The position numbers and the translations under genes were made by a program. A stretch of 7,171 nucleotides of DNA from Paracoccaceae bacterium (lineage in GTDB: Bacteria; Pseudomonadota; Alphaproteobacteria; Rhodobacterales; Rhodobacteraceae). Under the pieces are notes generated by a model. The model made no database searches. It saw nothing but the letters and a program-made list of their open reading frames with translations, and was not told where the DNA came from. The stretch spans positions 1-7,171 of the forward strand of contig RFUP01000111.1 in assembly GCA_009922885.1 (NCBI GenBank), read 5' to 3'. Below, one piece after another: positions 1 to 5,655 of this stretch (position 1 is the stretch's first letter; the number at the start of each line of letters is the position of its first letter).

Positions 1-1
1 C

Positions 2-58
2 GAGGCGCAGGCCCTTCCGGTCGTCGAAGACGAATGGGATCCCTTCGAAGAAGACTGA
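2..58 (+). CDS. dnaX: DNA polymerase III subunit gamma/tau, C-terminal end (partial)
   Basis: Only the last 18 codons are in the window, in the frame starting at base 2 and ending with TGA at 56-58. They read EAQALPVVEDEWDPFEED. The acidic, aromatic tail ending in WDPFEED is what I recall for the DnaX C-terminus in Rhodobacterales. The identification also rests on synteny: dnaX is followed by ybaB and recR in very many bacteria, and both follow here on the same strand. DnaX is the clamp-loader subunit of the replicative polymerase, and in other bacteria the tau C-terminus contacts the polymerase and helicase. No domain can be tested on so short a piece, so the call is contextual. Confidence 0.72.
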   Translation, partial: EAQALPVVEDEWDPFEED

Positions 59-128
59 TCCGGCCCTTGCCCTGCAAGGCGTGCACTGCAATATCACCCG
101 AAACTCAGCCTCATCCGGAGGCCGCAAG

Positions 129-134
129 AAGGAG
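129..134 (+). promoter_or_regulatory. Shine-Dalgarno site fixing the ybaB start
   Basis: AAGGAG lies six bases before the ATG at 141. It decides between this start and an in-frame ATG at 81, which has no comparable site and would add 20 residues unlike the family N-terminus. Confidence 0.8.
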
Positions 135-140
135 AACACC

Positions 141-485
141 ATGCTGAAAGGATTGGGCGGTCTTGGCGACATGGCCAAGATGATGAAAACCGCACAGGAA
201 CTGCAGGGCAAAGTCGCCCAGATGCAGGAAGACCTCGCCACGATGCTCGTCACCGGCGAATCCGGCGGCGGCCTCGTCAAAGCCACGGCCACGGCCAAGG
301 GTGAGCTGAAAGCCCTCGATATCGACCCCTCGATCTTCTCCGCCGATGACAAGGAAGTCGTCGAGGATCTCATCCTCGCCGCCATCAAGGATGCCCAAAC
401 CAAAGCCGGTGAACGCGCCCAGTCCGAAATGGCCCGCATCACCGAAGGTCTCGGCCTGCCACCGGGCATGAAACTGCCTTTCTGA
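141..485 (+). CDS. ybaB: YbaB/EbfC family nucleoid-associated protein
   Basis: This encodes a 114-residue protein of the YbaB/EbfC family, small dimeric DNA-binding proteins that coat the nucleoid and are often encoded between dnaX and recR. The sequence shows the family layout. A glycine- and methionine-rich start (MLKGLGGLGDMAKMMK) leads into a long helix of about residues 10-36. The hallmark glycine-rich turn TGESGGGLVKATATAKGE follows at about 38-55, then strand LKALDIDPSIF and a C-terminal helix of about 70-103. It ends in the typical LGLPPGMKLPF tail. Length is normal for the family. The start at 141 is preferred because AAGGAG sits just upstream. It lies 82 bp after dnaX and 81 bp before recR, probably in one transcript. 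Its exact role is unsettled in the family; structural or repair-linked DNA binding is the usual inference. Confidence 0.95.
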   Translation: MLKGLGGLGDMAKMMKTAQELQGKVAQMQEDLATMLVTGESGGGLVKATATAKGELKALDIDPSIFSADDKEVVEDLILAAIKDAQTKAGERAQSEMARITEGLGLPPGMKLPF

Positions 486-495
486 TTTCTCTTTT

Positions 496-544
496 GAAAA
501 TATCCCGGGGGTGAGGCCCGAAGGGCCGAGGGGGCAGCGCCCCC
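496..544 (+). repeat. GC-rich double-hairpin intergenic repeat
   Basis: The gap between ybaB and recR holds two adjacent perfect hairpins. The first is GGCCC-GAA-GGGCC (515-527) and the second is GGGGGC-AGC-GCCCCC (530-544). They are preceded by an AT-rich lead-in with GAAAATATCCCGGGGG at 496-511. No T-run follows, so it is not a standard intrinsic terminator. I recall similar GAAAATATnCCGGGGGTGAG-type sequences dispersed in Rhodobacteraceae intergenic regions, so I read it as one copy of a dispersed palindromic repeat. No second copy is in this window. It could act on mRNA stability or processing between ybaB and recR, which is inference. Confidence 0.55.
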
Positions 545-566
545 ACTCTCCCGAAAGGGCCCGGCC

Positions 567-1160
567 ATGACCGCCACCAAAGACATCGAAACCCTGATCG
601 AGATGATGGCCCGCCTGCCGGGTCTCGGGCCCCGCTCCGCCCGCCGCGCAGTTCTGCACCTGATCCGCAAACGCGCCCTGCAATTGCAGCCCCTCGCCGA
701 GCAAATGGCGCGGGTCTCGGCTACGGCGCGCGAATGCCTCAACTGCGGCAATGTGGGCACCTCGGATATCTGCGATCTCTGCGCCTCGGATGCCCGCGCC
801 AATGGCCAGATCTGCGTGGTCGAGGATGTGGCCGATCTCTGGGCGATGGAGCGGGCAGGGGTGTTCAAGGGCCGCTACCACGTCTTGGGCGGCACGCTCT
901 CCGCGCTGGATCAAGTCGGCCCCGAACAACTCCGCATTCCGCGGCTTCTGGATCGCATTTCCACCGAGAACGCCAGCGAAGTCATCCTCGCCCTCGCCGC
1001 CACCATCGACGGCCAGACCACCGCCCATTACATCGCCGACCAGCTGCGCGGTCGCGTCTCGGTTACGTCTCTGGCGCAGGGCGTGCCGATCGGGGGCGAA
1101 TTGGATTACCTCGACGACGGCACCATCACTGCCGCTCTCACCGCCCGCAAACCCTTCTGA
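567..1160 (+). CDS. recR: Recombination mediator protein RecR
   Basis: RecR works with RecO (and RecF) in the cytoplasm to load RecA onto SSB-coated single-stranded DNA during gap repair. The 197-residue product has the full family plan at the usual length of about 200. A helix-hairpin-helix lies around residues 16-33 (LPGLGPRSARRAVLHLI). A zinc site uses C57, C60, C69 and C72 in two CxxC pairs. A Toprim domain begins at QICVVEDVADLWAMER, with the conserved acidic residue E86, and runs through YHVLGGTLSALDQVGPEQLRI. The C-terminal segment GVPIGGELDYLDDGTITAAL is typical. The ATG at 567 gives the normal N-terminus, although the upstream GAAAGGG (553-559) is only a moderate ribosome binding site. 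It is the third gene of the dnaX–ybaB–recR block and is followed 12 bp later by a strong terminator. Confidence 0.97.
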   Translation: MTATKDIETLIEMMARLPGLGPRSARRAVLHLIRKRALQLQPLAEQMARVSATARECLNCGNVGTSDICDLCASDARANGQICVVEDVADLWAMERAGVFKGRYHVLGGTLSALDQVGPEQLRIPRLLDRISTENASEVILALAATIDGQTTAHYIADQLRGRVSVTSLAQGVPIGGELDYLDDGTITAALTARKPF

Positions 1161-1172
1161 AAAAACAAAAAA

Positions 1173-1196
1173 GCCCGGAGTGTGTTCACTCCGGGC
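1173..1196. terminator. Bidirectional intrinsic terminator between recR and the decarboxylase
   Basis: The arms GCCCGGAGTG (1173-1182) and CACTCCGGGC (1187-1196) form a perfect 10-bp stem with a 4-base loop. On the minus strand the stem is followed by a nearly pure T tract (complement of 1160-1172), ideal for ending the decarboxylase mRNA, whose stop is 24 bp away. On the plus strand the tail is CTTCTT, weaker but plausible for recR. Confidence 0.9.
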
Positions 1197-1220
1197 CTTC
1201 TTGATTGCGTCAAACGCGGA

Positions 1221-2393
1221 TCAGATCACCACGACATCCAGCGGAGGGAAGCCATTGAACGCCACCGAGGAATAGGTGGTGGTGTAGGCACCGCAATTGC
1301 GGATGATGATCTTGTCGCCGCAGGTCAGGCCCATCGGCAGCTGCACGGGGCGCTTTTCGTAAAGCACATCGGCGCTGTCGCAGGAGGGGCCTGCCAGAAT
1401 GCAAGGGCCGTGCTCTTCGTGGTCACGGTCGGTGGTGAACTGGTAGCGGATCGCTTCGTCCATCGTCTCGGCAAGGCCCGAGAACTTGCCGATGTCGAGG
1501 TAAACCCAGCGGTGCAGGTCGTCATGCGACTTCTTCGACACCAGCAGCACTTCCGCCGCGATCATGCCAGCTTCTGCCACCATGCCACGGCCCGGTTCCG
1601 CCATGATGCGGGTTGCGCCGGGGAAGCGGGGCTCCACCATCGCCATCACGGCGGCGGCATAGACTTCTGGTGCGTCGATGGCTTCGCCGTAGAACGCGGG
1701 GAAACCGCCACCGATGTTGATTGTGCTCAGCTCGAAGCCCGCATCACGCGCCGCGTGCCAGACACCCGACACACGGTCGAGCGTGTCGCGCCACATCTCC
1801 GCGCGGCGGGTCTGCGAACCCACGTGGAACGACAGACCGATCGGCTTCAGGCCGAGGTGCTGTGCATAGGCCAGAAGCCCGTTCACTTCGCCTTCCATCG
1901 TGCCGAACTTGCGCGAGAGCGGCCAGTCGGCTTCGGTCGTGCCCATCAGGAGGCGAATGTAAACTTCCGCACCCGGCGCGTTCTCCGCGATCTTTTCCAG
2001 CTCCATTTCGGAGTCGGCGGCAAACATCGTGATACCCACGGAGTAAGCAAAAGCGATGTCTGCGGGCTTCTTGATGGTGTTGCCGAAGGAAATCGTTTCC
2101 GGGCGGGCACCAAGGCCGAGGCACAGTTCGATTTCGCCGCGCGAAGCCGCGTCAAAATGCGAGCCTTCCGCCACCAGCGTCTCGATCACTTCACGCTGCG
2201 GGTTTGCTTTCACCGCGTAGTGGATATGCGCGCGGCCGAGGCCTGCTTGCAGTGCACGAAACTGCTGCGCCACCAACTCGGTGTCGAGCACGAGTGTCGG
2301 GCGGTCGAAACGAGTCGAGCGGATGAAAGCTTCGATGCGAGCAGACGAGCGGACGGCTTCGCCGCCCGCGAGCGGGTTTACGTATGCGTTCAT
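1221..2393 (-). CDS. Group IV (fold III) PLP-dependent ornithine/lysine decarboxylase
   Basis: The 390-residue protein belongs to the alanine-racemase-fold (eukaryote-like) decarboxylases, which turn L-ornithine into putrescine or L-lysine into cadaverine, the entry to polyamine synthesis. Visible motifs, numbered from the chosen start, are YAVKANP with PLP lysine K62, FHVGSQ with H190, the glycine loop INIGGGFPAFY (228-230), and phosphate-binding EPGRG (266-270). The active-site cysteine C338 lies in CDSADVLYE, and the C-terminal block is GAYTTTYSSVAFNGF. The start at 2393 is chosen because GGAG lies six bases upstream. In-frame GTG 2423 and ATGs at 2405 and 2399 exist but have worse spacing. 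The gene stands alone, with terminators on both sides and a structured leader before it. Ornithine versus lysine preference cannot be settled by eye, since many alphaproteobacterial members are bifunctional, so no symbol is given. Confidence 0.93.
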   Translation of the reverse strand: MNAYVNPLAGGEAVRSSARIEAFIRSTRFDRPTLVLDTELVAQQFRALQAGLGRAHIHYAVKANPQREVIETLVAEGSHFDAASRGEIELCLGLGARPETISFGNTIKKPADIAFAYSVGITMFAADSEMELEKIAENAPGAEVYIRLLMGTTEADWPLSRKFGTMEGEVNGLLAYAQHLGLKPIGLSFHVGSQTRRAEMWRDTLDRVSGVWHAARDAGFELSTINIGGGFPAFYGEAIDAPEVYAAAVMAMVEPRFPGATRIMAEPGRGMVAEAGMIAAEVLLVSKKSHDDLHRWVYLDIGKFSGLAETMDEAIRYQFTTDRDHEEHGPCILAGPSCDSADVLYEKRPVQLPMGLTCGDKIIIRNCGAYTTTYSSVAFNGFPPLDVVVI

Positions 2394-2399
2394 GGTCAT

Positions 2400-2403
2400 C
2401 TCC
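2400..2403 (-). promoter_or_regulatory. Shine-Dalgarno site of the decarboxylase
   Basis: GGAG on the minus strand lies six bases before the ATG at 2393-2391. It selects this ATG over the nearby in-frame candidates. It sits just downstream of the structured leader, so the leader fold could control its access. Confidence 0.7.
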
Positions 2404-2560
2404 ATAAAGACCCGGGCTTTCACCCGACCAGTTCAATCGGAGACGTTACCGTCGCTACGTAAACACGGGTGGTATCCCACCGGCCAGAGGCGCGTGCGTT
2501 GGCGTCTTGAGCGGCGAATTAAGACCGTCCGCATTCCATTTCAAGAAAAAATTCGGCACC
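2404..2560 (-). ncRNA. Structured 5' leader of the decarboxylase, candidate speF-type RNA element
   Basis: About 150 bases before the decarboxylase hold a run of short stem-loops on the minus strand. In transcript order they are GGTGG-GATA-CCACC (2481-2468), GACG-GTAA-CGTC with a GNRA loop (2453-2442), CCGA/TCGG with a 9-base loop (2440-2424), and a GGG/CCC arm reaching towards 2411. A CACG/CGTG pair may close around the first. A conserved speF RNA motif has been described upstream of ornithine decarboxylase genes in Alphaproteobacteria (Rfam speF), and gene, place and multi-stem plan agree with it. I could not align it to that model, so identity is inferred. The upstream edge is approximate and no convincing promoter was fixed. 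Confidence 0.42.
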
Positions 2561-2660
2561 GCAAAAACTTTTTTTTGGGCGTGGATTTCACGCATAATCC
2601 CGCAGCCCAAGCTCAAAAGAATTGATCAAATCCCGTGTCGGATTGTTGGCGTAAAAAACG

Positions 2661-2688
2661 AAAAGAGCCCGGAAATCCGGGCTCTTTT
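2661..2688 (-). terminator. Intrinsic terminator of the DUF1013/TrcR gene
   Basis: The arms AAAAGAGCCCGG (2661-2672) and CCGGGCTCTTTT (2677-2688) give a perfect 12-bp stem with a 4-base loop. On the minus strand it is followed by CGTTTTTT (complement of 2653-2660), the T tract expected for the gene ending at 2707, 19 bp upstream. The stem symmetry also gives a short T run on the plus strand, but no plus-strand gene needs it. Confidence 0.9.
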
Positions 2689-2706
2689 GATCATATACTT
2701 CGTTGA

Positions 2707-3462
2707 TTACGGCTGATCGTCTTCGTCGCTGCCACCCGGCAGATTGAAGAAGCTGTCCGCGTCCTTGTAGCGCTCGTCATCCGCCATCGTATCTTCGTCA
2801 TCGCTGTCCGAGAGGCTGAAGGTCTCAAGGCCTTCAATGGCCGTCGGCAAGCGCGGCGAGGCCGATTCCATGCCCAGCGATTGTTCGGTCGACAAGAGCT
2901 TGCGGCGCTCGTCGTCGGTCATTGCCGCACCTTCGGCCGCGCGCTTCGCTGCGGCCTTCTGAACGGCCATATCGAGTTCCGACTGGCGGCAGAGGCCAAG
3001 CGCAACCGGATCAACCGGCTGGAGGTTGGCGATGTTCCAGTGGGTGCGCTCGCGGATCGACTGGATGGTCGGCTTCGTCGTACCCACAAGCTTGCCAACA
3101 GCGCCATCCGAAAGCTCGGGGTGGAACTTCACCAGCCACAGGATAGCGGCGGGGCGGTCTTGGCGCTTCGACAGCGGCGTGTAGCGCGGGCCACGGCGCT
3201 TCTCTTCGCCCACAGCTGCCGGGTTGAACTTCAGCTTCAGCTTGTAGAGCGGGTCTTTCTCGCCCTTGTCGATCTCGATCTGATCGAGCTGGCTGTTACC
3301 AACGGGGTCGAAGCCCTTCACGCCAACGGCCACGTCGCCATCCGCGATACCTTGGATTTCAAGCTCATGCATGCCAACGAAATCGGCGATCTGCTTGAAG
3401 GTCAAAGTGGTGTTGTCAACCAGCCAAACGGCAGTTGCACGGGCCATGATCGGTTTGTTCAT
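2707..3462 (-). CDS. trcR: DUF1013 family protein, TrcR-type cell-cycle transcriptional regulator
   Basis: The 251-residue protein matches the alphaproteobacterial DUF1013 family, which annotation pipelines name cell cycle transcriptional regulator TrcR. It opens with the family signature MNKPIMARATAVWLVDNTTL, then a helix-turn-helix-like segment LTFKQIADFVGMHELEIQGIA (20-40). A GVKGFDPVGN block (47-56) follows, then a basic linker EKRRGPRYTPLSKRQDRPAA (87-106). A second helical segment, FHPELSDGAVGKLVGTTKPT (113-132), ends in RTHWNIANLQPVDPVALGLC. The last 35 residues are strongly acidic (SLSDSDDEDTMADDERYKD and SDEDDQP) and probably disordered. The start at 3462 follows GGAG by eight bases; the open frame extends to 3639 but that part is not family-like. 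The gene is monocistronic and ends in a strong terminator. DNA binding and the cell-cycle role are taken from the family name, not tested here. Confidence 0.88.
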   Translation of the reverse strand: MNKPIMARATAVWLVDNTTLTFKQIADFVGMHELEIQGIADGDVAVGVKGFDPVGNSQLDQIEIDKGEKDPLYKLKLKFNPAAVGEEKRRGPRYTPLSKRQDRPAAILWLVKFHPELSDGAVGKLVGTTKPTIQSIRERTHWNIANLQPVDPVALGLCRQSELDMAVQKAAAKRAAEGAAMTDDERRKLLSTEQSLGMESASPRLPTAIEGLETFSLSDSDDEDTMADDERYKDADSFFNLPGGSDEDDQP

Positions 3463-3495
3463 CGCGTTCACTCCAGAACTCAAATCTTCCCCGCT

Positions 3496-3521
3496 GCCCG
3501 AAAAGGGCTGTCCCGAAGGAC
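3496..3521 (-). promoter_or_regulatory. Two tandem hairpins in the probable 5' leader of the DUF1013/TrcR gene
   Basis: Read on the minus strand, GTCC-TTCG-GGAC (3521-3510) with a stable UUCG-type loop is followed after one base by GCCC-TTTTC-GGGC (3508-3496). They lie 34-59 bases before the start codon, so they would be in the leader if transcription starts upstream of them. They do not cover the GGAG site. They could protect the 5' end or be chance GC pairing. Confidence 0.35.
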
Positions 3522-3529
3522 GGTTTCCA

Positions 3530-3557
3530 TTGTGGGGGAAATCGGGGCGCTTATACT
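3530..3557 (+). promoter_or_regulatory. Candidate sigma-70-type promoter of RNase T2
   Basis: TTGTGG (3530-3535), a 16-base spacer and TATACT (3552-3557) resemble -35 and -10 boxes. They would start a transcript near 3564, about 20 bases before the ATG and just ahead of the ribosome binding site (GGAAAGAG). It lies in the 122-bp divergent gap. Confidence 0.45.
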
Positions 3558-3584
3558 GCGGGAAACTGTTCAAGGAAAGAGTGA

Positions 3585-4226
3585 ATGCGCTTTTTGATCC
3601 CCTTCGCGGCCGCAATCGGCCTGTTTTCCCCTGCCGCACAGGCTGATGGCGAGAAATCCGGGGTCTTCGACTATTACGTCATGGCGCTCTCTTGGTCGCC
3701 GAACTGGTGCCGCTTGGAAGGCGATTCCCGCAACTCCCCGCAATGTGAGGAACGCGAGGATTTCGGCTGGACGCTTCATGGCCTCTGGCCGCAATTCCAT
3801 CGCGGCTGGCCCGCATTCTGCCCCACCACCGAACCCCAGCCCACCCGTGGCATGACCGAGGCGATGGCCGATATCATGGGCACCTCCGGCCTCGCTTGGT
3901 ATCAGTGGAAGAAGCATGGCGTCTGCTCCGGCCTCTCGGCGCGCACCTACTATGAAACCGCACGCACAGCTTATGAAAGCGTCCGCATTCCGCAGGCCTT
4001 CCGCCAACTCTCCAAGACCGTGAAACTTCCCGCCTCGCTCATCGAAGAGGCCTTCCTCGAAGCCAACCCCGGCTTCAAACGGGAAATGATCACCGTCACC
4101 TGCAAGGAAGGCTACATCCAGGAAGTCCGCGTCTGCCTCTCGAAAGATCTCTCGCCCGTGCCTTGCGGCTCGGACACGATCAAGGATTGCACCCTGAAAG
4201 ACGCGCTGTTCGATCCGGTGCGCTGA
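3585..4226 (+). CDS. Secreted ribonuclease T2 family protein
   Basis: RNase T2 enzymes are endoribonucleases with little base preference that act in the periplasm or outside the cell. The 213-residue precursor has a short signal peptide (MRFLIPFAAAIGLFSPAAQA) with a likely cut after A20. The family core strand YVMALSWSPNWC (31-42) follows. Active-site motif CAS I is WTLHGLWPQ (62-70), with catalytic H65. CAS II is WYQWKKHGVCSGL (105-117), with H111. Eight cysteines (42, 54, 79, 114, 173, 184, 194, 202) would allow four disulfides, fitting an exported enzyme. CAS II is usually HEWxKHG; here the H and E positions carry Y106 and Q107, so activity may be altered. The start follows a good AAGGAAAGAG site. 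It is divergent from the DUF1013 gene and converges with hemN at a 4-bp gap. Confidence 0.9.
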   Translation: MRFLIPFAAAIGLFSPAAQADGEKSGVFDYYVMALSWSPNWCRLEGDSRNSPQCEEREDFGWTLHGLWPQFHRGWPAFCPTTEPQPTRGMTEAMADIMGTSGLAWYQWKKHGVCSGLSARTYYETARTAYESVRIPQAFRQLSKTVKLPASLIEEAFLEANPGFKREMITVTCKEGYIQEVRVCLSKDLSPVPCGSDTIKDCTLKDALFDPVR

Positions 4227-4230
4227 TCCC

Positions 4231-5586
4231 TCAGATCGCCGAGGAATGGCCTGCTTTCGATAGATCGTAGGCATCGAAATGCCGGGCGATCATCCGCGTC
4301 AGCGGGCGCGCCTTTTCCGGAATAAACAGGCCGGCCTCTGTCGGCTTCAACATGCCGGGGAAGGCCGCCACCGCATCGCTGAACAGCTTCTCAAGCCGTT
4401 TTGCGGAAACGGCGTAACCATCGAGAATCTCTTGACGGTTCACCTCGAAATCGCACATCAGCGCCTCGATAATTCGCCCGCGCAGCTTGTCTTCTTCTGT
4501 GAAGGTGTGCCCGCGATGGGTCGAGAAAACCCCCTCACGGATCGCCGACGTATGCGCGCCCGTTGCGGAATGGTTCTGTGCATAGCCCTGCGGGAAGCGC
4601 GAGATCGAGCTTGCGCCCACACCGATCAACACTCCCGAGGGATCATCCGTGTAACCTTGGAAGTTCCGCCGCAGCGTGCCCGCCGCCTGCGCCTTCGCCA
4701 TGCTGTCTGAAGGCTGGGCAAAATGGTCGATACCGATTTCGCAGAACCCGTCCCAAAGAAAAAGCTTCCGCGCTTCCTCAAAGAGTTCCAGCCGCTCTTG
4801 CGGGGTCGGCAGTGCGTCTGAAGGGATCATCTGTTGGCGCTTCGCCATCCATGGCACATGGGCATAGCCATAAAGCGCCACGCGATCCGGCGAGAAACTC
4901 AGAAGCTTCTGCACCGTATCGGTGATCTTCGCGTTCGTCTGGTGCGGCAAGCCGAAGAGAATATCCGCATTCAGGCTCTTCACGCCACGCTTTCGGATGC
5001 CTTCTACGGCTTGGCGGGTCACGTCAAAGCCCTGCGGCCGCCCGATGGTTTTCTGAATTTCCTCGTCGAAATCCTGAACCCCGATCGAAGCGCGGTTCAT
5101 CCCTGCGGCAGCCAAAGCGTCAAGCCGCGCGTCGTCCACTTCGCAAGGGTCGATCTCCACGGAAAACTCGTAATCCGCCGCGAAGGGGGCCACATCGGCA
5201 ATCGCTTTTGCCAATTCGGTGATCATCGGCGCGGTCATCAAAGTGGGCGTGCCGCCCCCCCAATGCAGGCGCGACAGCGAAACGCCTTCTGGAAGCACCG
5301 CTTTCAACATGGAAAGTTCGGCTTTCAAGACCTCAAGGTAAGCCGCCACTGGCGAATCTGATTGCGTGCCCTGCGTGCGGCAGGCGCAGAACCAACACAA
5401 CCTCCGGCAAAACGGGACGTGAACGTAGAGCGAAATCGCTGACCCTTCCGGAATGGCTTGAATCCAGCCGGAAAAATCTGCGGGGCCGATGCCTGTGCCG
5501 AAATGCGGTGCCGTCGGGTAACTCGTATAACGAGGTACTTTCGCGTCAAACAGTCCTAGCTTAGCGAGTTGTGCTTTGGTTTCCAT
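4231..5586 (-). CDS. hemN: Oxygen-independent coproporphyrinogen III oxidase
   Basis: HemN is a cytoplasmic radical-SAM enzyme that decarboxylates coproporphyrinogen III to protoporphyrinogen IX without oxygen, supplying haem and, in phototrophs, bacteriochlorophyll. The 451-residue length is close to that of E. coli HemN (457). The N-terminal YTSYPTAPHF (20-29) is typical. The family-specific cluster motif CX3CX2CXC is CRRLCWFCAC, with C60, C64, C67 and C69; the first three bind the 4Fe-4S cluster. LHWGGGTPTLM (107-117) is the SAM-binding glycine motif. SVEIDPCEV, SIGVQDFDEEIQ, NADILFGLPHQT and LIGVGASSIS also match the HemN class rather than HemW. It diverges from fnrL across 69 bp containing an FNR box, as with hemZ–fnrL in Rhodobacter sphaeroides, so anaerobic induction is expected. 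The ribosome binding site before ATG 5586 is weak, raising the chance of a very short leader. Confidence 0.96.
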   Translation of the reverse strand: METKAQLAKLGLFDAKVPRYTSYPTAPHFGTGIGPADFSGWIQAIPEGSAISLYVHVPFCRRLCWFCACRTQGTQSDSPVAAYLEVLKAELSMLKAVLPEGVSLSRLHWGGGTPTLMTAPMITELAKAIADVAPFAADYEFSVEIDPCEVDDARLDALAAAGMNRASIGVQDFDEEIQKTIGRPQGFDVTRQAVEGIRKRGVKSLNADILFGLPHQTNAKITDTVQKLLSFSPDRVALYGYAHVPWMAKRQQMIPSDALPTPQERLELFEEARKLFLWDGFCEIGIDHFAQPSDSMAKAQAAGTLRRNFQGYTDDPSGVLIGVGASSISRFPQGYAQNHSATGAHTSAIREGVFSTHRGHTFTEEDKLRGRIIEALMCDFEVNRQEILDGYAVSAKRLEKLFSDAVAAFPGMLKPTEAGLFIPEKARPLTRMIARHFDAYDLSKAGHSSAI

Positions 5587-5599
5587 TCGTGCACACTTA

Positions 5600-5605
5600 C
5601 CTATA
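5600..5605 (-). promoter_or_regulatory. Candidate -10 box of hemN
   Basis: TATAGG on the minus strand matches four of six -10 consensus positions. It would start transcription near 5593, placing the FNR box centre about 35 bases upstream, somewhat closer than the classical -41.5. A start at 5587 would give exactly -41.5 but leave an almost leaderless mRNA with a poor -10 (TAAGTG). Confidence 0.3.
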
Positions 5606-5621
5606 TCGCAAACGCACGTAT

Positions 5622-5635
5622 TTGACGTAGATCAA
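5622..5635. promoter_or_regulatory. FNR/FnrL binding site shared by hemN and fnrL
   Basis: TTGAC-GTAG-ATCAA matches the FNR consensus TTGAT-N4-ATCAA at nine of ten defined positions, and both TTGA/TCAA cores are intact. It is the only such box in the 69-bp divergent gap. Its centre is about 42 bases from the hemN ATG and 27 bases from the fnrL TTG. The neighbouring FnrL carries the ExxSR recognition motif that reads TTGA in this family. Position suits activation of hemN; towards fnrL it would lie over or downstream of the promoter core, suggesting autorepression, which is inference. Confidence 0.82.
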
Positions 5636-5655
5636 GCAAGAATGGGCCTATTCCT

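Larger units (their letters stand above)
2394..2706. other. 313-bp intergenic region upstream of the decarboxylase
   Basis: From the decarboxylase outward this gap holds the ribosome binding site, the stem-loop leader, an A/T-rich stretch at about 2543-2578 with runs of A and T, and the terminator of the neighbouring minus-strand gene at 2661-2688. The A/T-rich part probably contains or flanks the decarboxylase promoter. One minus-strand candidate is TTGAAA (2545-2540), 17 bases, then TAATTC, whose -10 match is poor. Open frames here on the plus strand have no coding character. Confidence 0.6.

Noticed and set aside
65..79. Small hairpin CCTTGC-CCT-GCAAGG after dnaX, as a terminator
   Set aside because: The stem is only 6 bp and no T run follows. 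The next gene is close and in the same orientation, so termination is not supported.
111..1028. Open frame of 305 codons on the minus strand, antisense to ybaB and recR
   Set aside because: It spans two well-identified genes and the intergenic repeat. Its Gly/His-rich composition is typical of an antisense shadow in GC-rich DNA.
1182..2462. Open frame of 426 codons on the plus strand, antisense to the decarboxylase
   Set aside because: It lies opposite a gene with complete catalytic motifs. Its product is rich in His, Arg and Ala, as expected from reverse reading of high-GC codons, and has no recognisable domain. It also crosses the intergenic leader.
2881..3597. Open frame of 238 codons on the plus strand, antisense to the DUF1013/TrcR gene
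   Set aside because: No domain, no ribosome binding site, and it overlaps both the DUF1013 gene and the divergent promoter region.
3463..3639. N-terminal extension of the DUF1013/TrcR protein to 3639
   Set aside because: The extra 59 residues are unlike the family, would run through the divergent promoter region and into RNase T2, and the ATG at 3462 has its own ribosome binding site.
3570..4274. Open frame of 234 codons on the minus strand, antisense to RNase T2
   Set aside because: The plus-strand frame has a signal peptide, both active-site motifs and eight cysteines, while the antisense product has no family features.
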